A DNA stretch of 64,000 bases. Source: Diplonema papillatum (lineage: Eukaryota; Euglenozoa; Diplonemea; Diplonemida; Diplonemidae). Below are positions 54,526 through 64,000 of this stretch, one piece after another. The stretch is from the NCBI GenBank assembly GCA_030068145.1, contig JAPJBO010000281.1, positions 1 through 64,000 on the forward strand, written 5' to 3'. The notes beneath the pieces are model-generated. The model searched no databases, was not told the DNA's origin, and saw only the letters and a program-made list of their open reading frames with translations. Every line of letters starts with the position of its first letter. Position 1 is the first letter of the stretch. The translations under genes and the position numbers were made by a program.

Positions 54526-56427
54526 CAGTCTTCGTCCGACACCTGCACCAAACAGCGGTACTAGTTGTGCAGCGTTTGCCGGGGTTCTTTCATCGAAACT
54601 GGCAAGGTAGCTAGGCTTCAACGCAAAGGTTCTTCGAGCAGTGCGAGTCGCGTGTCAACCGATGCACTTTACTGAACAGAACGGTTGAAGAGGGGTTCAC
54701 TCCTGCAAGACGCGCTACAAGTGTGATACTGATCGGGCTTCTCACCAGCCCCGCTTCTCAAGCACGCGAAGCAGCCTCCGGAATACGAGACTGTGGTTTA
54801 TCTCCGGTCTTTCGATATGTCCTTTTCCGTTCTTTCGGTCAACGGGTTTCAACTTTGCTGATCACTTCTGAAGATTCTGGACTACGCTAGTCTCAGCACC
54901 TGTCTCCAATCATTGCGCGGGTGTCGTTTGACGCAGCTGTGTTCGGTCCCAGCTGACCACTTTCAAGGATTGGCGCCTGCAACGATTGGAGGCTCAGCAA
55001 CGAGTCGTCCGCCACTGGACATAATTGGCATACCGATTACGCACGTGACCAGCCCAGAGAAGAAGGGCAGGAACTTCTTTGGTTCCTTCGACGTTGTGAA
55101 CGACAGACCCAGACTGCCGACGCTGTGCGGTGGAGGCTTGATGGTTGACAATCATGGTGTTTAGGGTTGTCGCTTTTGTGCTTGGGGTGGTTAGTGGGCT
55201 CAAATCCGCACCGTCTTTCCGCGAGGACGAGGAGAGCCATGCACGAATCACACTCATGTTGATTTTGAAGGAGGCTAGAGGGGGGAGAACAACTCCAAAA
55301 GTGTAGTCTTTTTGGTGGAGCGCTTACGCCCGCCGTTAAACCCAGATTCAACTGGGCTAGCGGAGCTCGCTGTCGACTTTTAAGTGTGCTCACGGGGTAA
55401 GAGATGAGGCCGATCTTCCGTGGTGGTACGGAGACGATGAAAGTGCTCGAGACACAGTTGACGACGGCACGAGTTCAGCTTGAGGCGTGGGGGATGGATC
55501 TTTTCCCGACGAACGGAGGTGGAAGGGCGGAGCGTGCGGCGAGAAGGTTTCCTCTTTGAGATTTGGACTACTCGCAACTGACGTTGCGAGTATGTACCAC
55601 ACTAGGCGAGCCTTTCGCTACGTGGCACCGGATGGGTCTCTCTCAGCTAATCTGAGTCCTTGTTCTCTCGCTTCCGCCGAGCGGCACGGCGAGATGCGGC
55701 AGTCGTTGAGATTTCGCAACAGGCAGCCTCCTCACAGTGCTTCCTACAAAGCAGGTGCTATACAACAAAAGAAAGGCATACAAAAGCAGGTAGAACCCGA
55801 GTCCGGTATACGAGCTCAGAAAGCCGAGATTCGATCGCAGAATGGTGAGGTTCATGCGGTCTTCCTTGCGCCACTGTTTTTAGTTGCATGGACGAGTTTT
55901 TAGAGTAAAAAGTTCGCTTGAAATACCGGGATGTTTGGGGTCTCCGGGTGCGGTTGTTTCTTCAGGTGCCCACTTTCATCAAGTCTCCTGGGATGGGGTA
56001 TCCACAGTGGGATCATGGCTGGATCCGCACGCAAGCAAGAAAATGCTCGACGTTGCTGCTTCGACTCCGAATGGAAGGGAGGAACTACAGAGGTAAGGGG
56101 CAAAATACAATACAAACACAATCTGATTTGTTCTTCGCTTACACCACCGTGTGTTGTTTTCTCAATCAGGACGTTGACCTGCTGTGGTTGTGTGATTTGT
56201 CGTGTTGGGGTAGACCCGCATGACCTCACGTCCGTTCAACACGTGGTTCGGTAGTTACAGCACTAGGGATCCCTGCTGTTCTTTGTCGGGGCAGCATCGT
56301 CGAGCATTTCCTTCCAAGCTGGCGCGTATGTAAAACAAAAGAAAGCGCGTGCACACCTGCGACGTAAACTGAATAAGCCCAAAGAGGCAGAGATACGCAG
56401 CGAGCACCGATTCCGTTACGTCCACGT
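54526..56427. other. Intergenic with R1, R2 and R3 copies
   Basis: No gene supported. The phrase CGCTTACGCCCGCC...AACCCAGATTCA (about 55320-55360) is R2 core. An R2 terminal fragment is at 55700-55770, an R3 end at 55897-55950, and a full R1 at 56040-56335. Confidence 0.5.
56040..56335 (-). repeat. R1 element, full-length copy
   Basis: Starts AAATGCTCGACGTTGCTGCT and ends GCTGGCGCGTATGTAAAAC. It matches the 11.05 kb copy across its whole length and shows the inverted terminal match most clearly. Confidence 0.85.
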
Positions 56428-56676
56428 CTACGTGTTTAGAGTGTTCTGAGGCATGCAGAGCCACATTTCTTTGTTGTCCCAGGCCACATCAACAGGACTC
56501 ACAGTCCCAGCATGGCGGTGGGCTGGATTGGAGATGTTCAACGGCCTGAACACGTACAGGGGCATGAAGAACGGCATACCTTCGAGATACAGGACCGTGC
56601 AGAGAGCGCCGATTGCGCAATTGGCCATCCCCGATACCGTGGTAAGCCCGGTAACGACTTTGCTGTATCTGCCCAT
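56428..56676 (-). CDS. Possible small membrane protein or first exon
   Basis: An 82-codon frame beginning MGRYSKVVTGLTTVSGMANC with two hydrophobic stretches (about 14-32 and 33-45, LCTVLYLEGMPFFMPLYVF). Canonical donors occur inside (CTGTACGTG and ACTGTGAGT). A further open stretch, VTESVLAAYLCLFGLIQF, ends at a CAGGTGTGC donor near 56365, so this may be the start of a spliced multi-pass protein. I could not find a phase-consistent join. No family recognised. Confidence 0.3.
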   Translation of the reverse strand: MGRYSKVVTGLTTVSGMANCAIGALCTVLYLEGMPFFMPLYVFRPLNISNPAHRHAGTVSPVDVAWDNKEMWLCMPQNTLNT

Positions 56677-57111
56677 GATACGGCAAAGATGAGGTCAGAC
56701 CGCAGTGGTTCGGATACTTTAGTTGCGTGACGGAGCTGCGCTCCTCTCGTTTTCTTTCCCCTGACGACAGCGACGGTCAGACAAGGCCTCCCAGGGGGGG
56801 GGGCGGTTGGTTCCTTCGCGGTATGGGCCTCTACCGTTTTATTTTGTCGTGTAAGGTCGCAATCAAATGTATCCGACGAATACCTGACACTTGCACAAGC
56901 CTGTCGCTATCCCGAAGACCGATTTTGAAATTGCGTATGAGTGGCGGAGTCGTCAGTGCATGACGTTCCTGACTCGGCCTGAGCAACATGTTTCTCCTCC
57001 TAGATTCGCAAGGGGTGTCCTAACGCCCCGTTTGATTCCGGCAAAAACTCGCTTGACCCCCCGGAATTCTGTCAAATGGGATGCTTTTGGTAGGCATATT
57101 TTGAACTTGAT

Positions 57112-57882
57112 ATGCAGCAACAATCTGTGACGATACTGCACACGCCGTTACAGACTGCCTCTTTGCACGCGTCGTGTCTGCTTCGGTCGCATCTTGCCCC
57201 GCGTACTGTTTGTCTCCGGTGCGCGTTCACGTCCGCTGTGGAGTCTGACGTGCTCTGGGAATCACCAGATGATTCGGCGCACTTCTTCCTTTTCTCACTC
57301 GTGGGTTGTTTAGTAGGAATAGTACTGTTAAAAACGTGCGTACATGTATTCGTGAACGCACGTATTTCAGTATTTGGTGCAGTGCATGCGGATGCGGGGT
57401 TTTCTGGCCTATTAACTGGTCACTCGTCTCTATCGGAGCGCGCGTTCGTGGGGTATATGACGCATGGTCGGGGCCGTATGAGTGTATGGGAGGAATTGGG
57501 GACGGTGTGCTGCAATGCCGACGTAGTCAGATGGTGTAGCCTGGTAGCCTGTGACGAACGCAACGGTACCTTTCTAATACCAAAAGACCTGAACTTGGCT
57601 AGCCCGATGCCCGTCGTCGGGGAACAACTTCTTGAGTATAAAGAGCGCGTGGTGCTGAGGCCAGGGGTTTTAACCGCGGGATTATTGAAGGATTGTTCAG
57701 GAAACGATATCGTGAGCGAAACTCCGACGAGGTGGTCGGAAAGGGAATCAGGCGGCAGGTTGAAGGACAGGACAAAGTCAGCATCGAGAAAGTTTGATAA
57801 TGTCGTCTCAGGGGCAGAATGCGCAGGGCAGTTCTTCCGGAGCAGGACAGACAGCGTGTCTGATGCCGGTAGAAGCCCCTAG
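57112..57882 (+). CDS. Open frame of 256 codons, function unknown
   Basis: The longest plus-strand frame not shadowing another gene. It has one hydrophobic segment (about residues 58-80, FFLFSLVGCLVGIVLLKTCV) and no recognised motif; the C-terminal third is polar and low in structure. Given 64 kb searched in six frames, one such frame could arise by chance. Confidence 0.25.
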   Translation: MQQQSVTILHTPLQTASLHASCLLRSHLAPRTVCLRCAFTSAVESDVLWESPDDSAHFFLFSLVGCLVGIVLLKTCVHVFVNARISVFGAVHADAGFSGLLTGHSSLSERAFVGYMTHGRGRMSVWEELGTVCCNADVVRWCSLVACDERNGTFLIPKDLNLASPMPVVGEQLLEYKERVVLRPGVLTAGLLKDCSGNDIVSETPTRWSERESGGRLKDRTKSASRKFDNVVSGAECAGQFFRSRTDSVSDAGRSP

Positions 57883-58976
57883 GTTCAGTTGAGTGTTTTC
57901 ATCATGAGGCGAAACGCGAGCACGAAATAGGAAGCTGCAGGCATCTCAGGGACCAGGAAGGTGAAGAAACAGACACGAGGGCAACAGTATACTGCAGACA
58001 AGCGCTCCTAGGTTCAAGAAATGTACATTTCTGAAACCTGAAAAGAAAAACTGACTTCCCTACACACCACACCGGAACTGCAAGCACGGTCGTGACACCT
58101 GTTCCAAGTACTCTTGACAAGTGGAAGCTTCACTTGCCAAACGGCGACTGTACTCGTCACGCACTGCACGCAAGCAAGAGGGTGCAGCGAACCCGCATAT
58201 CGTGCCATTGCTGAGGCATTCGTGAAACATCGATTCGTTGTGTTTCTTCGTGCGACTGGTGTTTCTTCTTGACGTTCGTTGGAGCTAAGACTACTGCGCA
58301 CAGTGAGCACCAAGGCTCGTCGTTGGCGATGGTGAATAAGAAAAGGAGAACAAAGAGGCTACGTTGCATAACCGACGAAAAGGGGGAGTGCACCGACCCG
58401 TGCCCACTGGAGCCACGCTTCAGCCGTGGCGAAGGACTCTCACCGAAGGTCAGAGTGCTGCCGGTCCTTTCTGCCCCGGCAGCAACTCCATGCGGCCTCA
58501 GGACGCAGCATACAAGTGGGTGGGGCGGGTGAGTAAGCAAGGAACGGGTGTGAGGGGGAAGAAGCCCTGTATTTGCAGGTCGTTATTTGTCGGAAAGGTT
58601 TAAACGTTACTCTAGATCCAAGAACCAAGGGTCCTAGACGACGAAAAATAAAACAATGGGGCGATGTGAAGAACCCGTGATGTACGTGCTATGTTGATGT
58701 CGTAGCATGGCACTGCGACTCGCTAAACATCAAAGGGAGATTTAGAACAAAGAAGATCACAACATAATGTTTGCCACTGACAGCGCACGATGCGCCACGG
58801 TGGACATGTGTGTAACGTGAATCGAACATTGATTGAGATGAAGCTTCGTACGGTCAACTTGTCCGGCGTCGTCGAGCACTGCGCCGGCTGCTGCTTATGT
58901 ACGAAGATACGTTAAAGACTTGTACGCCCGTCACTTACTTCTGCGATGGGCCGTACAGTGCGCACGTTCATCGGAA
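57883..58976. other. Intergenic
   Basis: Nothing recognisable. The downstream flank of the rhamnogalacturonan lyase. Confidence 0.4.
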
Positions 58977-61052
58977 CTACTCAAAGTACCACTGCTGGTT
59001 GACGCCGCTGACATAATCATATTGTTGAATGTTGCCGCCAGTCGTTGTACTGGAGGATGCCACATCCAGTCCCTTCCCGCTGTTGCGGTTGATGATGGAA
59101 AAGTAACCCTCGCCGACGTGTGCAATGGCCCACTGCTGGGCCGCACCGCCCCAGTATGAATACTGCACAATGTTGGCGACGTTGGCAGTGGACCCTCCAG
59201 TAACCTCTAATGCAAGGCCGCTGTTGACGTTGATGATCGAGTAGTATCCGCTGCCGACACTGGCAATGGTCCACCGCTGGCTGTCGGCGCCAGTGTTTGT
59301 CTGCTGCTCCACGTTGGCGGTGTTCTGCGTCGAGCCACTAGCAACGCCCGCGACAAGCTCACTTTGCCGTGCCACAATCGAGAAGGTTCCCTCAGACACG
59401 TCACAGTTGGAGCACACCAAGTCGATGCAGTCGATCGAAAAGGCGGGCGAAAGATAGCCGCTTCCACTCGATCCGGACACAGCATGCATAATGAGCACAT
59501 TCTCCTCGTCCGGGTCTGTCTTCCACGCAGACTGTGGGACCGTGAAGTCGTATCGGTAGCTGTTCCCGCGGTAGGTGCCAACGGTAAGGGAGCGTGACTT
59601 AGGCTGTGACGGAGCCGCTCGGATGGCGCCCCACCAACTGTTGACGACAGGCCTTGGACGGGCTCCCGCATATGAGTGCGTTAAACCAAAACGTAAGACG
59701 TGAGACCTGCGCATGAGAGCCTTCGACAGTTTGAACCGAATCTCCGTGCTTCCGCTGTTGACAGCCTGCCAGATGTAAGGTGGCATGTCACGTGGTCCAC
59801 TGGTGCCCACAACGTACGCCGGTGCTTTCCAGTTGCTCATGCGAATGTCAGCAGGGTGCATGTACGTCAGCTTGTCCCCGTTCAGGAACTCTTCTGGCGA
59901 CCCGTCCCAATCCCCGATACGCCAGATAGGGGTGGCAACGCTTGGGTCTTGAGTGATGGTGATCGTGTTCAGGATCTTTGTCTGGGCAAGCACCTCAACT
60001 TCTCCGGTTTGCACTTCCAGCTCGTTCTTGTAGATGGTCATCTTGTACGTCCCTGGGATCATGTTTGGAGAGTTCCACTGCGCGTTGTTGCCCCATGGTG
60101 TGGCAAAGTACTGTGCCACGCTGTTGGCAAACCCGACGGTATACTCGAAGTTTGTATCGCGGCCGCTCAGTCCATTTCCTGTTACGCGTCCACGAGTCGA
60201 CACATAGCCAACCAAGTCCATGCCAGATAGAAACGAGTTGTCGACTGTCCCAGGAGTTCCGCCGCCTGTTATCACGAGGGTGTACGTGTTCAGAGTTCCC
60301 ACTCGGAAAGACTCCGTTTGCGACATGCCGTAGCTGAACACGTAAGTGATTTCTTGAGTATCGCTGGTCTTCTGGTTCTGGATGCAGCGGTAGAACGGAC
60401 CGCCTGCCATGCCCTCACCGTTGTCGCGCACAATAAACATGCCCACATCGGTGCCGGTGGCGCCGTGGTACATCCAGTCCTTCAACCGCGCGTTGCCGTA
60501 GTGCTTTGATCTGCTCTGTCCGTTGGGCAGCTTCTTGATGTCCCCGCTCTCCAAGTTAACCTGGCCTGACACAGAGATATCAGAAGGAACAGGGCTGTTG
60601 GGCAGTTTGTCGGACCTGAGGCGGAGAATGTAGCGCAACAGGCCACTGTTCGTGTTGCCTGAAGTGTGCGTGGCCATGTAGATGTAGTTCACGTTCGGCC
60701 TCACTATGTAATAGTGCGTCAGGCTGCCTCCCACGACGGTGACCTTGATGTTGCCGTTTACTGTACCGATGGAGAGGGAGACTGCCGAAATGTCGGTATA
60801 CAGCCAGTCGAAGCCGGAATTGATGTGGGAACCCTTGTCAGAGCGTTGGTACTCCACACCGTCGTATACCAGTGACATGATGTCCCCGACGGAGGTTGTG
60901 CTACCACCGTCTTCACGCCTGATCTTGAACACTAGCCCGGCCCCAGTGTCGATGGTGTAGGCCGACGTACTCGTTGTGTAGCCAAACGCTGCCTCCGCAC
61001 TCTGAGGTGTTAGCAGCATCGCCACAAGCCCAACGGCAACGCGCGCTGCCAT
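58977..61052 (-). CDS. Secreted rhamnogalacturonan lyase (PL4) with C-terminal ricin-type lectin domain
   Basis: Intronless, 691 residues. A signal peptide (1-21, ending SAEA) is followed by AFGYTTSTSAYTIDTGAGL, the usual mature start of PL4 rhamnogalacturonan lyases, which cleave the rhamnose-galacturonate backbone of pectin by beta-elimination. Domains: catalytic beta-sandwich (about 22-290), a fibronectin-like domain (about 295-385) and a jelly-roll carbohydrate-binding domain (about 388-546, WRIGDWDGSPEEFLNGDK to YLSPAFSIDCIDLV). A ricin-type beta-trefoil (about 553-691) ends each third with a QxW-like motif (SQRWTI, QQWAI, QQWYFE). K183 (RSKHYG) fits the catalytic lysine; the position I align with the family's second catalytic residue is Y221 (GGPFYRCI), by-eye only. 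Lack of introns next to intron-rich genes, and fungal/bacterial-like sequence, suggest horizontal acquisition. Confidence 0.93.
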   Translation of the reverse strand: MAARVAVGLVAMLLTPQSAEAAFGYTTSTSAYTIDTGAGLVFKIRREDGGSTTSVGDIMSLVYDGVEYQRSDKGSHINSGFDWLYTDISAVSLSIGTVNGNIKVTVVGGSLTHYYIVRPNVNYIYMATHTSGNTNSGLLRYILRLRSDKLPNSPVPSDISVSGQVNLESGDIKKLPNGQSRSKHYGNARLKDWMYHGATGTDVGMFIVRDNGEGMAGGPFYRCIQNQKTSDTQEITYVFSYGMSQTESFRVGTLNTYTLVITGGGTPGTVDNSFLSGMDLVGYVSTRGRVTGNGLSGRDTNFEYTVGFANSVAQYFATPWGNNAQWNSPNMIPGTYKMTIYKNELEVQTGEVEVLAQTKILNTITITQDPSVATPIWRIGDWDGSPEEFLNGDKLTYMHPADIRMSNWKAPAYVVGTSGPRDMPPYIWQAVNSGSTEIRFKLSKALMRRSHVLRFGLTHSYAGARPRPVVNSWWGAIRAAPSQPKSRSLTVGTYRGNSYRYDFTVPQSAWKTDPDEENVLIMHAVSGSSGSGYLSPAFSIDCIDLVCSNCDVSEGTFSIVARQSELVAGVASGSTQNTANVEQQTNTGADSQRWTIASVGSGYYSIINVNSGLALEVTGGSTANVANIVQYSYWGGAAQQWAIAHVGEGYFSIINRNSGKGLDVASSSTTTGGNIQQYDYVSGVNQQWYFE

Positions 61053-61317
61053 TGATTCTTGAGCACTTGTGTGTGAGGATATATTCCTGAAACCTAGAAA
61101 ACAAGAAGTACTTGACTGACACGAACAACACTACAATAACAGAGGCTTGCTCGCAGTTCGGTCGTGTTTGTGCATACGGCTTTAATACAAGACGTGAATA
61201 TGCTCCGGTGGCGCTGCGGGCCGCGGCTCTGCTCCGGCGCCGGAGCAGGCGCTACCGGGGCGTTCTGGCGGGCGGGGCAAGAAGAAGTACAACCTCTCCG
61301 GCCAGTAGTTGTTTTTT

Positions 61318-61530
61318 GTATAAGCACCTGCTTTGTAGAAAATACTTGGGGAGGCTGCCAGCTGCAAAAGATCAAAGGAGGTAATGTGCTGTAGCCCACA
61401 CGAAACACAGGTGAATCTGGGTGTAGTGGCGGGCGTAAGAGTTCAACAAAAGACCCACTTTGTAGTTGTATTTTTGTTTCTCCCCCTCTAGCCTAATCAC
61501 AAGGCAGCCTCGAGTATTTCTGTATCATGA
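61318..61530 (+). mobile_element. R2 short interspersed element, full copy
   Basis: GTATAAGCACCTGCTTTGTA at the left after a T run; AAGGCAGCCTCGAGTATTTC at the right. The core matches the 17.8 kb copy. Located upstream of the lyase gene. Confidence 0.85.
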
Positions 61531-61769
61531 GGTGCAGGGATTTATATAGCTTTTGCTCCTCTGTAGAAAAGTCCTTTTTCCCCTCGGGGCCCTGTTCCGG
61601 ATCCAAAATTAATTAGAATTGGTAGCCAAAACTACCATGTCAGCCCAGCCCAACGACCCAACTCAGCCCAACCTCAGTTGGTAATAAGAATCAGACGAAA
61701 TGGTTAAGCTAATTCGTAAGAGAGAGGCAGCGCCCCCCAGCGCACGGTACGGGAAGAATTCTCGGCCAG

Positions 61770-62035
61770 TAGTTGTTTTTCTGTAGCATGCCGCCTTTCC
61801 CGCCGTCGTACCCACCTCCGTAGCCGGGTGCCGGCGCCGGGTACGCACCGGTCTGGTACGGCTGGTACCCTTGGTTATACGCATTCCGTAGTACGACGCG
61901 CCCATTGGTGCCCGCGGGGCGCCTGGCACCCGCGCGCCCTTGCCGCAGGCCTTCGAGCCCTTGGGGCGCTCTTCCCCATCGCGGTCGGCGGCGGCGGCGG
62001 CGGGATCACCTCGAGCGCAAAACGAGATTGCGACA
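61770..62035 (-). pseudogene. Frameshifted low-complexity coding remnant
   Basis: Two minus-strand frames each look protein-like on one side of about 61885: DGEERPKGSKACGKGARVPG...MGASYYG upstream, then in another frame AYNQGYQPYQTGAYPAPAPG and YGGGYDGGKGG. A single-base indel would join them into a G/Y/P/Q-rich tail of the kind seen in RNA-binding proteins. It is either a sequencing indel or a broken exon. Confidence 0.4.
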
Positions 62036-62814
62036 GGGTGAGCCCTTCTCGAGGAGAACAGCGCCGTTGTCCGGAACAGGACAGACAGGAATTGCTCGGC
62101 GGGCGAGCTCGTCTCGCGGGGGATCGCCGCCTTGTAACGCTGCGGGCCCTCCTCTTTCTCGCGACTGCGTGGCCTACGGCGGCTAAAGGGGGGGGTCGTC
62201 GAATAATAACACCTGTGTACTAAAGAAAGTTCCGGGTAGCCGAACAGTAGCAGGATCAAATAGTGGTAGTGTTTTTAGGCAACCAGACGTGTGTCAAATA
62301 ACTGTTCTTCGACCCCCCCCCTTTAACACCTTGATGGGAAACTTCAGCCATCCATTGAGCGAAGGCAAATAGGAAGCGTCGTGGGCATTCACTCTGTACT
62401 TTAGCTGCTGAGACTTCCCCCGGCTTCGCGCTCTCACTGGGAGAAAAACGCAACGAGCTGGAGTGGAGAAGACGTGGAAAGACTAGAGTCGAACTGCTGG
62501 TGAACAGGAGGTAATCACAGACCAAAAGAAAGGCAACTCTTGCTCGGAGTGGGGGGTGGGGAGGCGGGTGGGGGGGAGGGGGTATGATGCCCCGGAAAAA
62601 AAAGAAGTCCCACACGGAACCCCGTCCGGAATGCTTCCTTTCCGATGCACGCGACTTCTTTTTTCTGTTGCTTTTGTCCCCCCAACACGTGATTGTTTCC
62701 TTCCTCCCCGGTTTTCTCCACGCGGGCGAAGAGGAATCTTGTCTTTCTCTCGCTGTGCCTGCTCGTCGGCAAGCCGGTCGATCCCCTCCTGTTAGACCGT
62801 GATGTACGGAGAAA
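62036..62814. other. Intergenic
   Basis: No gene supported. Positions 62110-62195 resemble 53750-53838. Confidence 0.4.
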
Positions 62815-63055
62815 ATACTCGACGTAGCTGCTTTGACTCCGAATGGAAGGGAGGAAATACGCTTACACTGTGTGTTGTTTTCTCACTCAGGACTTTTGAC
62901 CTGCTGTGTTTGCGTGATTTGTCGTGTAGGGGTAGACCCGCATGACCTCACGTCCGTTCAACACGTGGTTCGGTAGGTACAGCACTTGGGATCCCTTCGG
63001 TTCTTTGTCTGGCAGCATCGTCGAGCATTTCCTTCGAAGCTGGCGCATATGTAAA
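62815..63055 (-). repeat. R1 element, slightly shortened copy
   Basis: AAATACTCGACGTAGCTGCT to GCTGGCGCATATGTAAAAC. It lacks about 45 bases of the core (the ACAATACAAACACAATC segment). Confidence 0.85.
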
Positions 63056-63352
63056 ACACCACCTCATCCATACAGCACCAGGCAAACTCTATGCTCCGGA
63101 GGATAGGGACGGATCTGATTAGACCCGCGTATTAGTTCGAGGTTAGAATGCAAAGGATCCGCGGCGACAGTTTGCATTAGCCACTCGGGTGGCTACCCAC
63201 CGTGGTTGACAGCGCCAGGGGGGAGGCGCTTACCTCACAGCGTGGGCAACCACAGGGAGACGGAATATCGAGACTTGAAACTGCTGGAGCTACTCATCCC
63301 TGGAGGCCGATAAAAGAACAAGTACGGGTGATGGAAAGATGCAAACAACTTT

Positions 63353-63572
63353 AAAAATACTCGAGGGGCTGCCTTGTGCTTACTTCGAAGGAGGCTACAG
63401 GGGGAGAAACAATACAACTACAAAGTGGGTCTTTTTTGTTGAACGCTTACGCCCGCCACTAAACCCAGATTCACCGTGTTTCGTGTGGGCTACAGCATAT
63501 TTACCTCTTTGATCTTTTGCACCTGGTAGCTTCCTCAAGTATTTTCTACAAAGCAGGTGCTTATACAAAAAC
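63353..63572 (-). mobile_element. R2 short interspersed element, full copy, inverted
   Basis: AAAATACTCGAGGGGCTGCC at the left and AAGCAGGTGCTTATACAAAA at the right, the reverse of the copies at 17.8 and 61.3 kb. Confidence 0.85.
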
Positions 63573-64000
63573 AAAAAGAGGGTCGAAAGTCCCTGCAACC
63601 GAAATGGGTAGTAAGAGTTGGAGACTCGTACCGCGCGATTGAGACGTCTGGACCTATTCGGATCGTCTCCGAGCTTCGAATGCGAGACTGCGGGCAGGCC
63701 GCGTTTCGTTTGGCTCGGATCGGAATGAGTTGAGGAAGTAACTACGGTATTTTCAGTGAAGGGCAAGGGTCTGCATCTTCAGACGATGTCTTTGCTCCCA
63801 TCGGCCTCACGTGGAAAAAAAGCTCGCAGGCTTGTATCAGACACGGCGATCTTCGATTACCCGTCGGTTTCCGTCAACGTTGTCTGTGCTCGACAACAGG
63901 GATTTCTGGCCAGAATCGAACAAAGGAAGAGAGGGCCGCCAAACCGTGGGTCTAAAGCTGAGACCGTTCCAAAGAAAAAGAAGGAAAATGAACGGGTTTT
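63573..64000. other. Right edge, no gene seen
   Basis: The plus-strand frame near the edge (VRHGDLRLPVGFRQRCL-like) is too short to judge. Confidence 0.3.

Noticed and set aside
59017..59671. Minus-strand frames of 85 and 154 codons inside the lyase gene
   Set aside because: Out-of-phase shadows of the rhamnogalacturonan lyase.

Overview
This 64 kb window is nuclear DNA of a unicellular eukaryote: genes are split by GT-AG introns, repeats are dense, and most recognisable genes lie on the minus strand. Fragments of nuclear small- and large-subunit rRNA are embedded in it. By eye the SSU fragment reads closest to Euglenozoa (kinetoplastid/diplonemid-like wording around the 1200R primer site). 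Together with a secreted pectin-active lyase this suggests a diplonemid-like protist. That is inference from memory of rRNA sequences, not a search result.

Layout. 1-1.2 kb: a retroelement reverse-transcriptase-like frame running off the left edge. 2.6-4.8 kb: a four-exon B-box zinc-finger gene. 5-7.2 kb: no gene, a small inverted-repeat transposon with a visible target duplication, then G/C homopolymer tracts. 7.7-18.7 kb: one nine-exon gene for a coiled-coil protein of about 1,319 residues, whose introns hold repeats and a piece of 18S rDNA. 19-20.7 kb: a broken echo of that gene's first exon and small tandem repeats. 20.75-26.46 kb: a 5.7 kb hAT-like transposon with about 730 bp terminal inverted repeats and a 1,400-residue transposase. 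26.5-27.8 kb: a type I membrane protein gene, repeated at 30.5-31.8 kb as a copy with a one-base deletion. 35.1-37.4 kb: a TCF25/Rqc1 homologue. 39.2-39.4 kb: a 28S rRNA fragment. 39.8-42.5 kb: an LRR/EF-hand gene plus decaying partial copies of its 3' end. 45.4-54.5 kb: almost wholly satellite DNA (44, 41, 21 and 48 bp units). 59.0-61.1 kb: an intronless rhamnogalacturonan lyase with a C-terminal ricin-type lectin domain. 61-64 kb: more short interspersed repeats and a frameshifted low-complexity frame.

The genes do not form a pathway. They look like independent housekeeping or structural genes (TCF25, B-box, coiled-coil, LRR/EF-hand), one secreted polysaccharide-degrading enzyme and one surface protein, set among mobile and satellite DNA. 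The most notable non-gene signal is a set of short interspersed elements. Two families (here R1 and R2) differ inside but share one terminal design, and they sit repeatedly in introns. A third (R3) ends in an A-tail. Exon joins were worked out by hand from splice signals and reading phase and have no transcript support.
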